NCBI RefSeq assembly: GCF_024749165.1 | Contig: NZ_CP087190.1 | Location: forward strand, 2,143,501-2,207,500 | Source of the DNA: Pseudomonas sp. B21-023 | GTDB taxonomy: Bacteria > Pseudomonadota > Gammaproteobacteria > Pseudomonadales > Pseudomonadaceae | Direction of reading: 5' to 3' | DNA: 64,000 bases | Shown: piece by piece, positions 47,815-56,882 of the stretch | Position numbering within the stretch: position 1 is the first letter of the stretch | Layout: every line of letters starts with the position of its first letter | Translations under genes and position numbers: made by a program | Notes under the pieces: generated by a model | Seen by the model: only the letters and a program-made list of their open reading frames with translations | What the model was told of the DNA's origin: nothing | Databases searched by the model: none

Positions 47815-48430
47815 AGATCCCTCTCCCCAGGCGCGGCGCAAGGCCGGCCGAGATACTCAGTTCAAGAAGTTACGCAAATGCCAGACGCGCAGAATCAAGC
47901 CGCGCTAGATAGGTAGCGGTACAGGCTGTTTCGTGGTGGTCTTTTTACATCCTAAGGAGTTTTCTGAAAGTTCGGCAAGCTTTATCACTTCCTGTGTTGT
48001 TTTTAGTGATTTTTCTTTGCGTGAAAGTTAAAAATTACTTTTAAATCAATAAGTTAAAGTTTGATATAAGTTGGGCGTCAAAAAATTTACATCCCTGTTT
48101 GTGTCGATAAAATGACGCCAAAAATGGTGATTTTCGTCCTCTTGAACTGATCTGAAGGGTTTTCTCGCAGGTGCTTGTTCGACTCTTTGTTCATCTGCTC
48201 GATAGTTAAATATGGCTTGGTTTTCCTTTGCGCCATCGTGGGCAACCCTGCTCTAGGACGTATTTACGCGTCACGTTGCGAGCCCGGGGTTGTCCCCCCT
48301 CAATTCGGCCCATGGCGCAATGATGGCTTGCAACGATTGGATCCAATTGGCATAGTGCCGGTCGATTGTGCAGACATTCACTCGGGTGCGGGATGCACCT
48401 TTCTTCCATTCATGCAAAGGAGGCAAGCAG
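47815..48430. promoter_or_regulatory. Long AT-rich regulatory region upstream of the alginate-type operon
   Basis: No gene was found in these 616 bases. The central ~250 bases (47930-48180) are the most AT-rich of the window, with many A/T runs such as GTTAAAAATTACTTTTAAAT. They separate algD (minus) from the XRE gene (plus). A GAACTT hexamer on the minus strand at 47968-47973 resembles an AlgU/sigma22 -35 element, but a matching -10 at the right spacing is lacking. The AT-richness suits binding of regulators such as AlgR, AmrZ or H-NS-like MvaT; this is inference. Confidence 0.55.
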
Positions 48431-48820
48431 ATGAACGGATTTGGGCCGCGACTCAGAGAAGAGCGCGAACGCCTGGGGCTGACCCAGCGCATATTTGGCG
48501 ATATCGGCGGTGTCGAGCCCAACGCCCAGGGCAAGTACGAAAGCGGCGAACGCACGCCGCGCATGGACTACCTCGCGGCGGTGGCCAGCCGGGGGGTGGA
48601 TGCGCTGTATGTGCTGAGCGGCGTGCACACCCCTGCGCCCCTGGACAGCCTCACCTCGGATGAGAACCGCCTGCTAGGCGCCTTTCGCCGCCTGCCGTCG
48701 GCCGACCAGGCTGCGGTGTGGCACCTGCTCAACCGCCTCGCGGGTGAAGAAGGTGGCCATGAAGGGCTGCGCATGCGCCGGCCTGACCGTCAGGCATATT
48801 TCCATGACGCTTTGCGCTAG
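48431..48820 (+). CDS. XRE-family HTH regulator
   Basis: This 129-residue protein has an N-terminal lambda-repressor-type HTH: LREERERLGLTQRIFGDIGG and YESGERTPRMDYLAAVA. A short C-terminal part (LGAFRRLPSADQAAVWHLLN) may dimerise. The ATG is set by AGGAGG seven bases upstream. It lies between the algD regulatory region and gacA. Its target is unknown; control of the divergent alginate-type operon is possible. Confidence 0.85.
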   Translation: MNGFGPRLREERERLGLTQRIFGDIGGVEPNAQGKYESGERTPRMDYLAAVASRGVDALYVLSGVHTPAPLDSLTSDENRLLGAFRRLPSADQAAVWHLLNRLAGEEGGHEGLRMRRPDRQAYFHDALR

Positions 48821-48883
48821 GTTCGTTGTGAAAAATTTTGTTAAGGTGGCGGGATCCAATCGCCCCACTGACGAGGTGTCTGC

Positions 48884-49522
48884 TTGATTAGGGTCCTGGT
48901 GGTCGACGATCACGATCTGGTGCGTACCGGCATCACACGCATGTTGGCCGACATCGATGGGCTGCAGGTGGTGGGGGAGGCGGACTCTGGCGAGTCCGCC
49001 CTCAAACTGGCACGCGAGCTCAAGCCGGACGTGGTGCTGATGGACGTGAAGATGCCAGGGATCGGCGGCCTGGAGGCAACGCGCAAACTGCTGCGCAGTC
49101 ATCCGGACACCAAAGTGGTCGCGGTGACCGTGTGCGAGGAAGATCCGTTTCCCACCCGCCTGTTGCAGGCGGGTGCCGCGGGCTACCTGACCAAGGGCGC
49201 CGGGCTCGACGAGATGGTCCAGGCCATCCGCCTGGCCTTCGCCGGCCAGCGCTACATCAGCCCGCAGATTGCCCAGCAGCTGGCACTCAAGTCATTTCAG
49301 CCCCAGGGGTCGCCGTTCGATGCGTTGTCCGAACGGGAAATACAGATTGCGCTGATGATCGTCGGTTGTCAGAAGGTGCAGATCATCTCTGACAAGTTGT
49401 GTCTGTCACCCAAGACCGTCAATACTTACCGTTATCGAATCTTCGAAAAACTCTCGGTCACCAGTGACGTCGAACTGACGTTGCTGGCCGTCCGCCACGG
49501 TATGGTCGACGCAAGTCTGTAA
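48884..49522 (+). CDS. gacA: GacA response regulator
   Basis: The product is 212 residues: receiver domain with VVDDHD, phospho-Asp54 ([10 protein letters not shown]) and a Lys in the TKGAG region, then a LuxR-type HTH ([30 protein letters not shown]). It is near-identical to fluorescent-pseudomonad GacA. It starts with TTG after GAGGTG. Partner sensor GacS is not in the window. GacA drives rsmY/rsmZ transcription and so secondary metabolism and biofilm traits, including alginate in some species. Confidence 0.97.
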   Translation: MIRVLVVDDHDLVRTGITRMLADIDGLQVVGEADSGESALKLARELKPDVVLMDVKMPGIGGLEATRKLLRSHPDTKVVAVTVCEEDPFPTRLLQAGAAGYLTKGAGLDEMVQAIRLAFAGQRYISPQIAQQLALKSFQPQGSPFDALSEREIQIALMIVGCQKVQIISDKLCLSPKTVNTYRYRIFEKLSVTSDVELTLLAVRHGMVDASL

Positions 49523-49532
49523 AGCACACCTC

Positions 49533-51356
49533 ATGTCACAACCTTTTGATGCAAGCGCGTTCCTGGCGACCTGCAGTGGTCGCCCGGGCGTGTACCGGAT
49601 GTTCGACGGCGACGCTCGCCTGCTGTACGTGGGCAAGGCCAAGAACCTCAAGAAACGCCTGGCCAGCTATTTCCGCAAGACGGGGCTGGCGCCGAAGACG
49701 GCTGCCCTGGTGGGGCGCATCGCCCAGGTCGAGACCACCATCACCGCCAACGAAACCGAGGCGCTGCTGCTTGAGCAGACGCTGATCAAGGAATGGCGGC
49801 CGCCCTACAACATCCTGCTGCGCGACGATAAGTCCTACCCGTACGTGTTCCTGTCCGACGGGGAATTCCCACGCCTGGGTATCCACCGCGGCGCGAAGAA
49901 AGCCAAGGGCCGCTACTTCGGCCCGTACCCCAGCGCCGGCGCCATTCGCGAGAGCCTGAGCCTGCTGCAAAAGGCGTTCTCGGTGCGCCAGTGCGAAGAC
50001 AGCTACTACGCCAACCGCACCCGCCCGTGCCTGCAGTACCAGATCAAACGCTGCAAGGGGCCGTGCGTGGGCCTGGTGACGCCCGAGGAATACGCCGAGG
50101 ACGTGCGTCACTCGGTGATGTTCCTCGAGGGTCGCAGCCAGCAGTTGGGCAACGAGCTCAACGCCGAGATGGAAAAGGCCGCCATGGCCCTGAATTTCGA
50201 GAAGGCCGCCGAGCTGCGCGACCAGATCGCCCTGTTGCGCCGGGTCCAGGACCAGCAGTACATGGAAGGCGGCTCCGGTGATGTCGACGTGGTGGCGGCT
50301 TTCGTCAACCCGGGCGGTGCCTGCGTGCATCTGATCAGCGTGCGTGGCGGCCGGGTGCTGGGCAGCAAGAACTTCTTCCCCCAGGTGGGCATCGAGGAGG
50401 AGGTGGCCGAGGTCATGGCCGCGTTCCTTTCCCAGTACTACCTCGGCAACGCCGAGCGCGAGCTGCCGGGCGAGCTGATCGTCAACGTGGTGCATGACGA
50501 CTTCGCCGCCATCAGCGAGGCGGTGCAGACCCTGCGCGGCCGCGAGCTGAGCATCAGCCACCGGGTGCGCGGCACCCGGGCGCGCTGGCAGCAACTGGCG
50601 GTGACCAACGCCGAGCAGGCTCTCAACGCCCGCCTGGCCAATCGCCAGCACATGGCCGCCCGCTTCGAAGCGCTGGCCCAGGTACTGGGCCTGGACGAAG
50701 TGCCGCAGCGCCTGGAGTGCTACGACATCAGCCACTCCAGCGGCGAGGCCACCGTGGCCAGCTGCGTGGTGTTCGGCCCGGAAGGCCCGCTCAAATCCGA
50801 TTACCGCCGCTTCAACATCGAAGGCGTCACCGCCGGCGACGACTATGCCGCCATGCACCAGGCGCTGATGCGCCGTTACGGGCGGATCAAGGACGGCGAG
50901 GGCAAGCTGCCCGACGTACTGCTGGTGGACGGCGGCAAGGGCCAGTTGAACATGGCCCGCGAGGTAATGCAGGAGCTCGGCCTTACCGATCTCACCCTGC
51001 TCGGGGTGGCCAAGGGCGTGACCCGCAAGGCCGGTTTCGAGACGCTCTACCTGAACGATGTGGCCCACGAGTTCACCCTCAAGGGCGACTCGCCAGCCCT
51101 GCACCTGATCCAGCAGATCCGCGACGAAGCCCACCGCTTCGCCATCACCGGCCACCGCGCCCGGCGCGGCAAGGCCCGGCGCACCTCGAGCCTGGAGGAC
51201 GTCGCCGGGGTAGGGCCCAAGCGCCGCCGCGACCTGCTGAAACATTTCGGCGGCCTGCAGGAGCTCAACCGCGCCAGTGTCGACGAGATCGCCAAGGCCC
51301 CCGGCATCAGTAAAAAGCTTGCCGAGTCGATTTATGCCAGCCTGCATAGCGAGTAG
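49533..51356 (+). CDS. uvrC: Excinuclease ABC subunit C
   Basis: This 607-residue protein has an N-terminal GIY-YIG nuclease domain ([20 protein letters not shown]), a UvrB-interaction UVR motif ([20 protein letters not shown]), an RNase H-like C-terminal nuclease ([28 protein letters not shown]) and tandem HhH at the end ([18 protein letters not shown]). It makes both incisions in nucleotide excision repair. It begins 10 bases after gacA, the conserved gacA-uvrC arrangement. Confidence 0.98.
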   Translation: MSQPFDASAFLATCSGRPGVYRMFDGDARLLYVGKAKNLKKRLASYFRKTGLAPKTAALVGRIAQVETTITANETEALLLEQTLIKEWRPPYNILLRDDKSYPYVFLSDGEFPRLGIHRGAKKAKGRYFGPYPSAGAIRESLSLLQKAFSVRQCEDSYYANRTRPCLQYQIKRCKGPCVGLVTPEEYAEDVRHSVMFLEGRSQQLGNELNAEMEKAAMALNFEKAAELRDQIALLRRVQDQQYMEGGSGDVDVVAAFVNPGGACVHLISVRGGRVLGSKNFFPQVGIEEEVAEVMAAFLSQYYLGNAERELPGELIVNVVHDDFAAISEAVQTLRGRELSISHRVRGTRARWQQLAVTNAEQALNARLANRQHMAARFEALAQVLGLDEVPQRLECYDISHSSGEATVASCVVFGPEGPLKSDYRRFNIEGVTAGDDYAAMHQALMRRYGRIKDGEGKLPDVLLVDGGKGQLNMAREVMQELGLTDLTLLGVAKGVTRKAGFETLYLNDVAHEFTLKGDSPALHLIQQIRDEAHRFAITGHRARRGKARRTSSLEDVAGVGPKRRRDLLKHFGGLQELNRASVDEIAKAPGISKKLAESIYASLHSE

Positions 51357-51389
51357 AATGCCGGGTTCAACTCGCAGCCAGTCGTACCG

Positions 51390-51950
51390 ATGAATATTCC
51401 AAACCTGCTCACCGTTCTACGCGTCCTGCTCATCCCGATCTTCATCCTGCTGTTCTATGTGCCCTATCACTGGAGCTACATGGCCGCCAGCACGGTGTTC
51501 GCCATCGCCGCCGCCACCGACTGGCTCGACGGCTACCTGGCGCGTCGGCTGCAGCAGAGCACCCCGTTCGGCGCCTTCCTCGACCCGGTGGCCGACAAAT
51601 TGATGGTCGCCGTGGCCCTGGTGCTGCTGGTGCAGGTGCACGCCAACTTCTGGCTGACGCTGCCGGCGGCGGTGATCATTGGCCGCGAGATCGTGGTCTC
51701 GGCGCTGCGCGAGTGGATGGCCGAACTCGGCGCCCGCGCCCATGTGGCGGTGTCGAACCTGGGCAAGTGGAAGACCGCCGCGCAGATGCTGGCGCTGGTG
51801 ATCCTGCTGGCCAACCCGCCGTTGCTGACCTTCTGGGTGGTGCTGGGCTACGGGTTGCTGCTGGTGGCGGCGGGGCTGACCCTGGTGTCGATGGTGCACT
51901 ACCTGGTGGCCGCCTGGCCGCACCTGCGCGAAGGTTCGGAGCAGAAGTAA
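51390..51950 (+). CDS. pgsA: CDP-diacylglycerol-glycerol-3-phosphate 3-phosphatidyltransferase
   Basis: This 186-residue membrane enzyme has the CDP-alcohol phosphotransferase signature [15 protein letters not shown] followed by FLDPVADK. It converts CDP-diacylglycerol and glycerol-3-phosphate to phosphatidylglycerolphosphate. It follows uvrC after 33 bases and precedes tRNA-Gly, a conserved block in Pseudomonas. Confidence 0.97.
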   Translation: MNIPNLLTVLRVLLIPIFILLFYVPYHWSYMAASTVFAIAAATDWLDGYLARRLQQSTPFGAFLDPVADKLMVAVALVLLVQVHANFWLTLPAAVIIGREIVVSALREWMAELGARAHVAVSNLGKWKTAAQMLALVILLANPPLLTFWVVLGYGLLLVAAGLTLVSMVHYLVAAWPHLREGSEQK

Positions 51951-51971
51951 AAGTTTTTTTGAATCAAGGGG

Positions 51972-51999
51972 TTGACGCCGTTCTGTAAATCGCTAGAAT
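51972..51999 (+). promoter_or_regulatory. Sigma70 promoter of the tRNA-Gly gene
   Basis: TTGACG (51972-51977) and TAGAAT (51994-51999) are separated by 16 bases and lie 15 bases before the mature tRNA 5' end. The fit to the sigma70 consensus is good. Confidence 0.85.
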
Positions 52000-52014
52000 G
52001 GCACCCATCACGAC

Positions 52015-52090
<76 letters not shown>

Positions 52091-52125
52091 AATTCGATCC
52101 GCAGTGCGTCGCTGGGATCACAAAG

Positions 52126-52150
52126 AAGAGGCCGAAAGGCCTCTTTTTTT
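52126..52150 (+). terminator. Rho-independent terminator after tRNA-Gly
   Basis: AAGAGGCC, a GAAA tetraloop and GGCCTCTT form an 8-bp stem followed by a run of T. It is a canonical intrinsic terminator 36 bases after the tRNA. Confidence 0.95.
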
Positions 52151-52379
52151 GTGCCTGGGATTTGGCTTGGAGCAAGTAGCGTTCCTGCTCGCCGTATTCC
52201 ATTTTCCCCCGAATCAGCAGCCTGGGTTGTCACTCGGCCAGTGGATCACCCTGCCTCGTCGATCTTCCGACATTGTTGCCGGCTGATCTCAGTCCGCAAG
52301 AAACGGAGAGCATCCCCCCGTACCGCACCCGATAGTACCCGCGCACCCTGCAAATCACCTTCAGGACGAGGTACAGATC

Positions 52380-53144
52380 ATGCAACTGGCAGGCAAAGTG
52401 GCAATCGTCACCGGTGCCAGCTCCGGCATCGGCCGTGCGGCGGCGAAATTGTTCGCCCGGCACGGCGCCAACCTGGTGCTTACAGCGCGGCGCCAGGTCG
52501 AGCTCGAGCAGTTGGCGGCGGAGATCACGGCAGCCGGACACGGTCGGGTCTTTACGGTGGCCGGTGACATCACCGATGCGGCGCTGGCCAGGGAACTGGT
52601 GGACACGGCGGTGTCTCGCTTCGGTGGCCTGGATATCGCCCTCAACAATGCAGGCACCCTCGGTGAGCTGGCTGCTGTTCCCGAGCTGACGCTGGACGCC
52701 TGGCAACATACCTTGCACACCAACCTGACCAGCGCTTTCCTCTGCGCCCAGGCACAGATCCCGGCGCTGCTGGCCCGTGGCGGTGGCTCGCTGATCTTCA
52801 CCTCGACCTTCGTCGGCCACACGGTGGGCATGCCGGGCATGGCCGCTTACGCGGCCAGCAAGGCAGGCCTGGTCGGCCTGGTCCAGGTCATCGCGGCGGA
52901 GCAGGGCGCCCGGGGTATACGCGCCAATGCGTTGCTGCCGGGCGGTACCGACACACCGATGGGTCGCAGTGTGATGAGCAGCCCCGAGGCCCAGACCCAT
53001 GTCGAAGGCTTGCACGCCCTCAAACGCCTGGCCAGGCCGGAGGAAATCGCCGAGGCGGCACTGTTCCTGGCCTCGGACGCATCAAGCTTCATGACCGGGT
53101 CGGCGATGGTGGTGGATGGCGGGGTATCGGTGGTGCGCGGCTGA
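52380..53144 (+). CDS. SDR-family NAD(P)-dependent oxidoreductase
   Basis: This 254-residue classical short-chain dehydrogenase has the TGASSGIG cofactor motif, NNAG (ALNNAGTLG), catalytic Ser in SLIFTSTFVG and YAASK. The substrate is not predictable. It is followed by a convergent RidA gene 30 bases later. Confidence 0.92.
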   Translation: MQLAGKVAIVTGASSGIGRAAAKLFARHGANLVLTARRQVELEQLAAEITAAGHGRVFTVAGDITDAALARELVDTAVSRFGGLDIALNNAGTLGELAAVPELTLDAWQHTLHTNLTSAFLCAQAQIPALLARGGGSLIFTSTFVGHTVGMPGMAAYAASKAGLVGLVQVIAAEQGARGIRANALLPGGTDTPMGRSVMSSPEAQTHVEGLHALKRLARPEEIAEAALFLASDASSFMTGSAMVVDGGVSVVRG

Positions 53145-53174
53145 GGCGGACGGTAGCGTGCCATGGCTGGATCA

Positions 53175-53645
53175 TTACGTCACCGCGGCGATCAGGTCGA
53201 TTTCCACGGGGGCATTCTTCGGCAGCCTGAGCACGCCGACCGAAGTTCGTGTATGAGCGCCGGCTTCGCCAAACACACTGTACAAGACCTGCGAAGCACC
53301 GTTGGCCACCTCGCTCTGCCGGGTGAACGCTTCGGCCGACTGCACGAACACGGTCATGCGCAGGATGGCGCGGATGTTATCCAGTGAGCCAACCCGTTCA
53401 CGCACCAATGCCAGGCAGCGCAGGGCGCTGACCATGGCCGCGGTGCGTGCATCCTTCAGGCTGACTTCGCTCCCCACCCGGCCGGGGTGGATCACCTCTT
53501 CGTCAATGCGCGGGATCTGCCCGCTGACGTACACAACGCCTTCATGGCGCACGGTGGCGGCGTAGTCGCCACCGAGTTTCAACCCTGCTTCGAAGGTGTA
53601 ACCCAGCTGATCAAGTATCGCGGCAAACTGTGCTTCACGGGACAT
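53175..53645 (-). CDS. RidA-family protein (YjgF/YER057c)
   Basis: This 156-residue RidA family protein has GVVYVSGQIPRIDEEVIHPG and DNIRAILRMTVFVQS with the conserved Arg that deaminates imines in the classical members. The N-terminal GYTFEAGLKLGG and its length place it in the larger RidA subgroup rather than the 128-residue housekeeping RidA. It is divergent from the MocR regulator at 53794. Confidence 0.88.
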   Translation of the reverse strand: MSREAQFAAILDQLGYTFEAGLKLGGDYAATVRHEGVVYVSGQIPRIDEEVIHPGRVGSEVSLKDARTAAMVSALRCLALVRERVGSLDNIRAILRMTVFVQSAEAFTRQSEVANGASQVLYSVFGEAGAHTRTSVGVLRLPKNAPVEIDLIAAVT

Positions 53646-53793
53646 AGGGCGCTTCTCGGTCTCTTCATGGCCTCGGGGCGGTATGCGCTAGGCGTAAGCC
53701 GGATGCCGATGCATAGTAGATGGGCGCTGGCCGCAGGGGCAGGGCAACTTCGGATGGAAACCTCTGAACTTTACTGCCGGGACGACCAGTACA

Positions 53794-55209
53794 ATGCAGC
53801 AACAGCGCGCCGTGATCGCCGCGATCAAACTCCAGTCGGGGCAACCGCTGGTGCAGCAGATTGCCGAGGGTTTTACCGAAGCCATCGGCAATGGGGCTTT
53901 GGCTCCAGGGGGGCGGTTGCCGCCCATTCGTGAGTTGACCGAGCTGTTGGGCGTGAGCAAGTCCACGGTGGTCGAGGCCCTGGACCGACTGCGCGCCAGC
54001 GGGCTGGTGGTATCGCGCCAGGGCGCTGGTCACTATGTGGCACGCGATGCCCAGGCCATGGGCACGGAGGCTGTGCGCAATCTGCTGCCCCAGGACCCGG
54101 TGAGCGTGCTCCGTCACGCACTGCTGACGGACAACGGCATGCTGCGTCCCGGCTGCGGCTTCCTGCCGCCCTCATGGATGCCCGTGGATACCCTGCTCAA
54201 GGCCATGCGCGGGTGCCTGCGGGCCAGCGAGTTGCGCATGGGAGAGTACGGCTCGGTGGCAGGCTACCTGCCACTGCGTCAATGGTTGCGCCTCAAGCTC
54301 GGTACCATGGGCATCGATGTCCCGGTCGAGCAGATCGTCACCACTGCCAACACCATGCAAGGCGTTGACATGCTGTTGCGCCTGATCCTGCGCAGCGGGG
54401 ACAGCGTTTTGGTCGACGACCCGTGCTATTTCAACTTCCGCGCCAACCTGCCTTACCACGATGCCCACCCAGTTTGCGTGGCGCGATCGGTGGAGGGCAT
54501 CGATTTCGTGGCCTTCGAGCAACTGCTGATTGCCCATCGCCCGCGGGTCTACCTGACCAACAGTGCCTTGCACAATCCAACGGGGCATTCCTTTTCGGCA
54601 GCACAGGTCCACCGCCTGCTGGAGCTATGCCAGCGCTATGGCGTGCACGTCATCGAAGATGATCTGTACTGCGATATCCAGCATAAACGAACGCCCCGGC
54701 TGGCGGGGGTGGGTGGGCTGGACAACGTCAGCTATGTCTGCGGCTACTCGAAGACCCTCACCGCCAATTGCCGCGTCAGTTACCTGGCCGTGGGCGCCGA
54801 ATTGGCGGGGCAACTGACGCTGCTCAAGATGAAGTGCGGCGGCGTGACGTCCGAGCTGACCGAGCAGGTGATTCATCGCCTGCTGACCGAAGGGAGCTAT
54901 GAGCGGCATACGCGCAGGGTCGTCGACCGGCTGCATGAGGCCAGCGGGCGGGTGGTTGGCTGGTTGCGCGAGGCAGGGTGCGAGGTGGCGTCGTGCCAAG
55001 GGGAGGGGCTGTTCCTGTGGGCCCGGCTACCCGCCGGTGTCGATGGCGAGGCCATTGCCATGAGCGGCTTGCAACATGGTTTGGTGCTGTCACCCGGCAC
55101 CTTGCTGAGCGCCCAGGCCGATGCCCGGGCGTTCATGCGTTTCAATGTCGGTCACAGTGACAATGTGAAGGTCCGCGACACCTTTCTGCGCCTGCTCGAC
55201 AGCCACTGA
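53794..55209 (+). CDS. MocR-type PLP-dependent transcriptional regulator
   Basis: The product is 471 residues: an N-terminal GntR winged HTH (LPPIRELTELLGVSKSTVVE, LRASGLVVSRQGAGHYV) fused to a fold-type I aminotransferase domain with YSKTLTANCRVSYLA, the PLP-lysine region, and YLTNSALHNPTGHSFS. MocR regulators control vitamin B6, GABA or amino-acid genes. The divergent RidA gene is 148 bases away and is a likely target; RidA acts on enamine/imine products of PLP enzymes. Confidence 0.92.
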   Translation: MQQQRAVIAAIKLQSGQPLVQQIAEGFTEAIGNGALAPGGRLPPIRELTELLGVSKSTVVEALDRLRASGLVVSRQGAGHYVARDAQAMGTEAVRNLLPQDPVSVLRHALLTDNGMLRPGCGFLPPSWMPVDTLLKAMRGCLRASELRMGEYGSVAGYLPLRQWLRLKLGTMGIDVPVEQIVTTANTMQGVDMLLRLILRSGDSVLVDDPCYFNFRANLPYHDAHPVCVARSVEGIDFVAFEQLLIAHRPRVYLTNSALHNPTGHSFSAAQVHRLLELCQRYGVHVIEDDLYCDIQHKRTPRLAGVGGLDNVSYVCGYSKTLTANCRVSYLAVGAELAGQLTLLKMKCGGVTSELTEQVIHRLLTEGSYERHTRRVVDRLHEASGRVVGWLREAGCEVASCQGEGLFLWARLPAGVDGEAIAMSGLQHGLVLSPGTLLSAQADARAFMRFNVGHSDNVKVRDTFLRLLDSH

Positions 55210-55225
55210 GCTGTCGAGCAGGCGC
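55188..55225. terminator. Perfect 15-bp hairpin overlapping the MocR stop codon
   Basis: GCGCCTGCTCGACAG at 55188-55202 pairs with CTGTCGAGCAGGCGC at 55211-55225. The spacer CCACTGAG includes the stop TGA, and the first arm encodes the last codons. It sits between convergent mocR and nhaA and lacks a long T-run, so it is a strong 3'-end hairpin or bidirectional terminator. Confidence 0.75.
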
Positions 55226-55241
55226 GGGCCCCGGGGTTACT

Positions 55242-56444
55242 TCAATCGGCCTGCTTGGGCGCAAATCGCAGGATCAGGCAGGCAATCACTGCCGATAGCA
55301 GCGAGCCCAACAAGATGCCGATCTTGGCAGCATCGATCTTCTCGGCCTGGCCCGGGAAGGCCAGTTCGCCGATGAACAGGCTCATGGTGAAGCCGATACC
55401 ACAGAGCATCGCCACGCCGTAGATCTGCAGCCAGCTGGCGCCTTGGGGTTTGCTGGCCAGGCCGGTCTTGACCGCCAGCAGTACACCACCGAACACGCCG
55501 AGCTGCTTGCCCAGCAGCAGGCCCAGGGCAATGGCCAGCGGCAGCGGGGCAAAGATGTCGCCAAGGCCCAGGTCGCCGAACGAGACGCCGGCGTTGGCAA
55601 AGCCGAAAGCAGGCACGATGAGGAAACCGACCCACGGCGCCAGGCCATGCTCCAGCCTGAGCAGCGGGCTGGCCTCGCGGGCCTCGCTGTTGCCTGTGCT
55701 GTAGGGGATCAGCAGGGCACCGACCACGCCGGCGATGGTGGCGTGCACGCCCGACAGCAGGGTCACGTACCACAGCGCGGCCACGCCGATCAGGTAGGGC
55801 CACAGGCTGACCACGCGCAGGCGGTTGCAGGCCAGCAGGATGGCGATGATGCCGGCGGCAGCGGCCAGTGCCAGCAGGTTCAGCGACGAGGTGTAGAACA
55901 CCGCGATGATCGCCACTGCCCCCATGTCGTCGATGATCGCCACCGACACCAGCATCACCTTGAGCGACAGCGGCGCATGCCGCCCGAGCAGGGCCAGGGC
56001 GCCGACCGCGAAGGCAATGTCGGTGGCGGCGGGGATCGCCCAGCCGTTGGACAGCCCGGGTTCACCGCCAGCCACCGCGAGGTAGATGAGCGCCGGCACG
56101 GCCATGCCCATCAGTGCCGGCAGTGCCGGCAGGCGGCGCTGTTCCCAGCTGGCAAGGCGGCCGTCGACCAGCTCGCGCTTGATCTCCAGGCCCACCAGCA
56201 GGAAGAAGATCGCCATCAAACCATCGTTGATCCACATGTGCACGGTCATCGGGCCGAGTTTGTCGGTCAGTACCGGGCCGACGGGCAGGTGCAGCAGGTG
56301 CTGGTAGGCACTGGCCCAGGGGCTGTTGGCGATGACGATGGCCAGCGCGGCGGTGAACATCAGCAATACGCCGCCGGCCGCTTCGGTGGCCAGCAGGTGA
56401 CGCAGCATCGAGCGCGGCTTGACGGTTGGAAGGGATGCAGTCAT
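55242..56444 (-). CDS. nhaA: Na+/H+ antiporter NhaA
   Basis: This 400-residue protein (E. coli NhaA is 388) has the paired Asp residues Asp172-Asp173 in SVAIIDDMGAVAIIA, and other family segments such as MWINDGLMAIFFLLVGLEIK and NGWAIPAATDIAFAVG. It exchanges Na+ or Li+ for H+ at alkaline pH. ATG 56444 is preferred because of GAGGA seven bases upstream; an in-frame ATG at 56462 is an alternative. Confidence 0.95.
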   Translation of the reverse strand: MTASLPTVKPRSMLRHLLATEAAGGVLLMFTAALAIVIANSPWASAYQHLLHLPVGPVLTDKLGPMTVHMWINDGLMAIFFLLVGLEIKRELVDGRLASWEQRRLPALPALMGMAVPALIYLAVAGGEPGLSNGWAIPAATDIAFAVGALALLGRHAPLSLKVMLVSVAIIDDMGAVAIIAVFYTSSLNLLALAAAAGIIAILLACNRLRVVSLWPYLIGVAALWYVTLLSGVHATIAGVVGALLIPYSTGNSEAREASPLLRLEHGLAPWVGFLIVPAFGFANAGVSFGDLGLGDIFAPLPLAIALGLLLGKQLGVFGGVLLAVKTGLASKPQGASWLQIYGVAMLCGIGFTMSLFIGELAFPGQAEKIDAAKIGILLGSLLSAVIACLILRFAPKQAD

Positions 56445-56882
56445 GTAACGGTCCTCGTTCATGGCATCACCCTCGCAATGGCAGTGGCGCGGCGGGCAAC
56501 GGGCACGGCGAGACGCTGGCTCCGGACTGTACGGGCCACTGCGGCGAAGGGCGAGAAGAAGGATAGGGAATGCGGCGCAGCAACCCACGCCGTGAAGACA
56601 CGGGGCAGGAAGGGCCATGGGGAATGGGGGCATGCGTGCAACATAGACGGATCTCACGGAAAACAAATGAATGTTCTCCGTATTCGGGAAGGCTCCCGGG
56701 CGCACGCAGCACACGCCAGGCGGCCATTCTAGCGATGCGGGCGAAGATGTGCTTCAACATTTTGCGTCCAAATGTTGCCAGGTCACGGTACGGCACTGCG
56801 GTATCGGCCATCACCCGATGGCAATGCTGCTTGAACCACCGCTATCTTGATGATGCTTGTGCACCTGCCCATCGAAATCCTG
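56445..56882. other. Non-coding leader region upstream of nhaA
   Basis: I see no convincing gene in these 438 bases between the subtilase stop and nhaA. On the minus strand, TTGAAG at 56752-56757 and TAGAAT at 56726-56731 are promoter-like, but the 20-base spacing is poor. If used, the nhaA leader would be about 280 bases, long enough for a structured RNA. None was recognised. Confidence 0.4.

Noticed and set aside
47815..47980. AlgU/sigma22 promoter of algD at GAACTT 47968-47973 (minus strand)
   Set aside because: No TCTGA/TCCAA-like -10 sits 16-17 bases downstream. It is noted only as a weak candidate.
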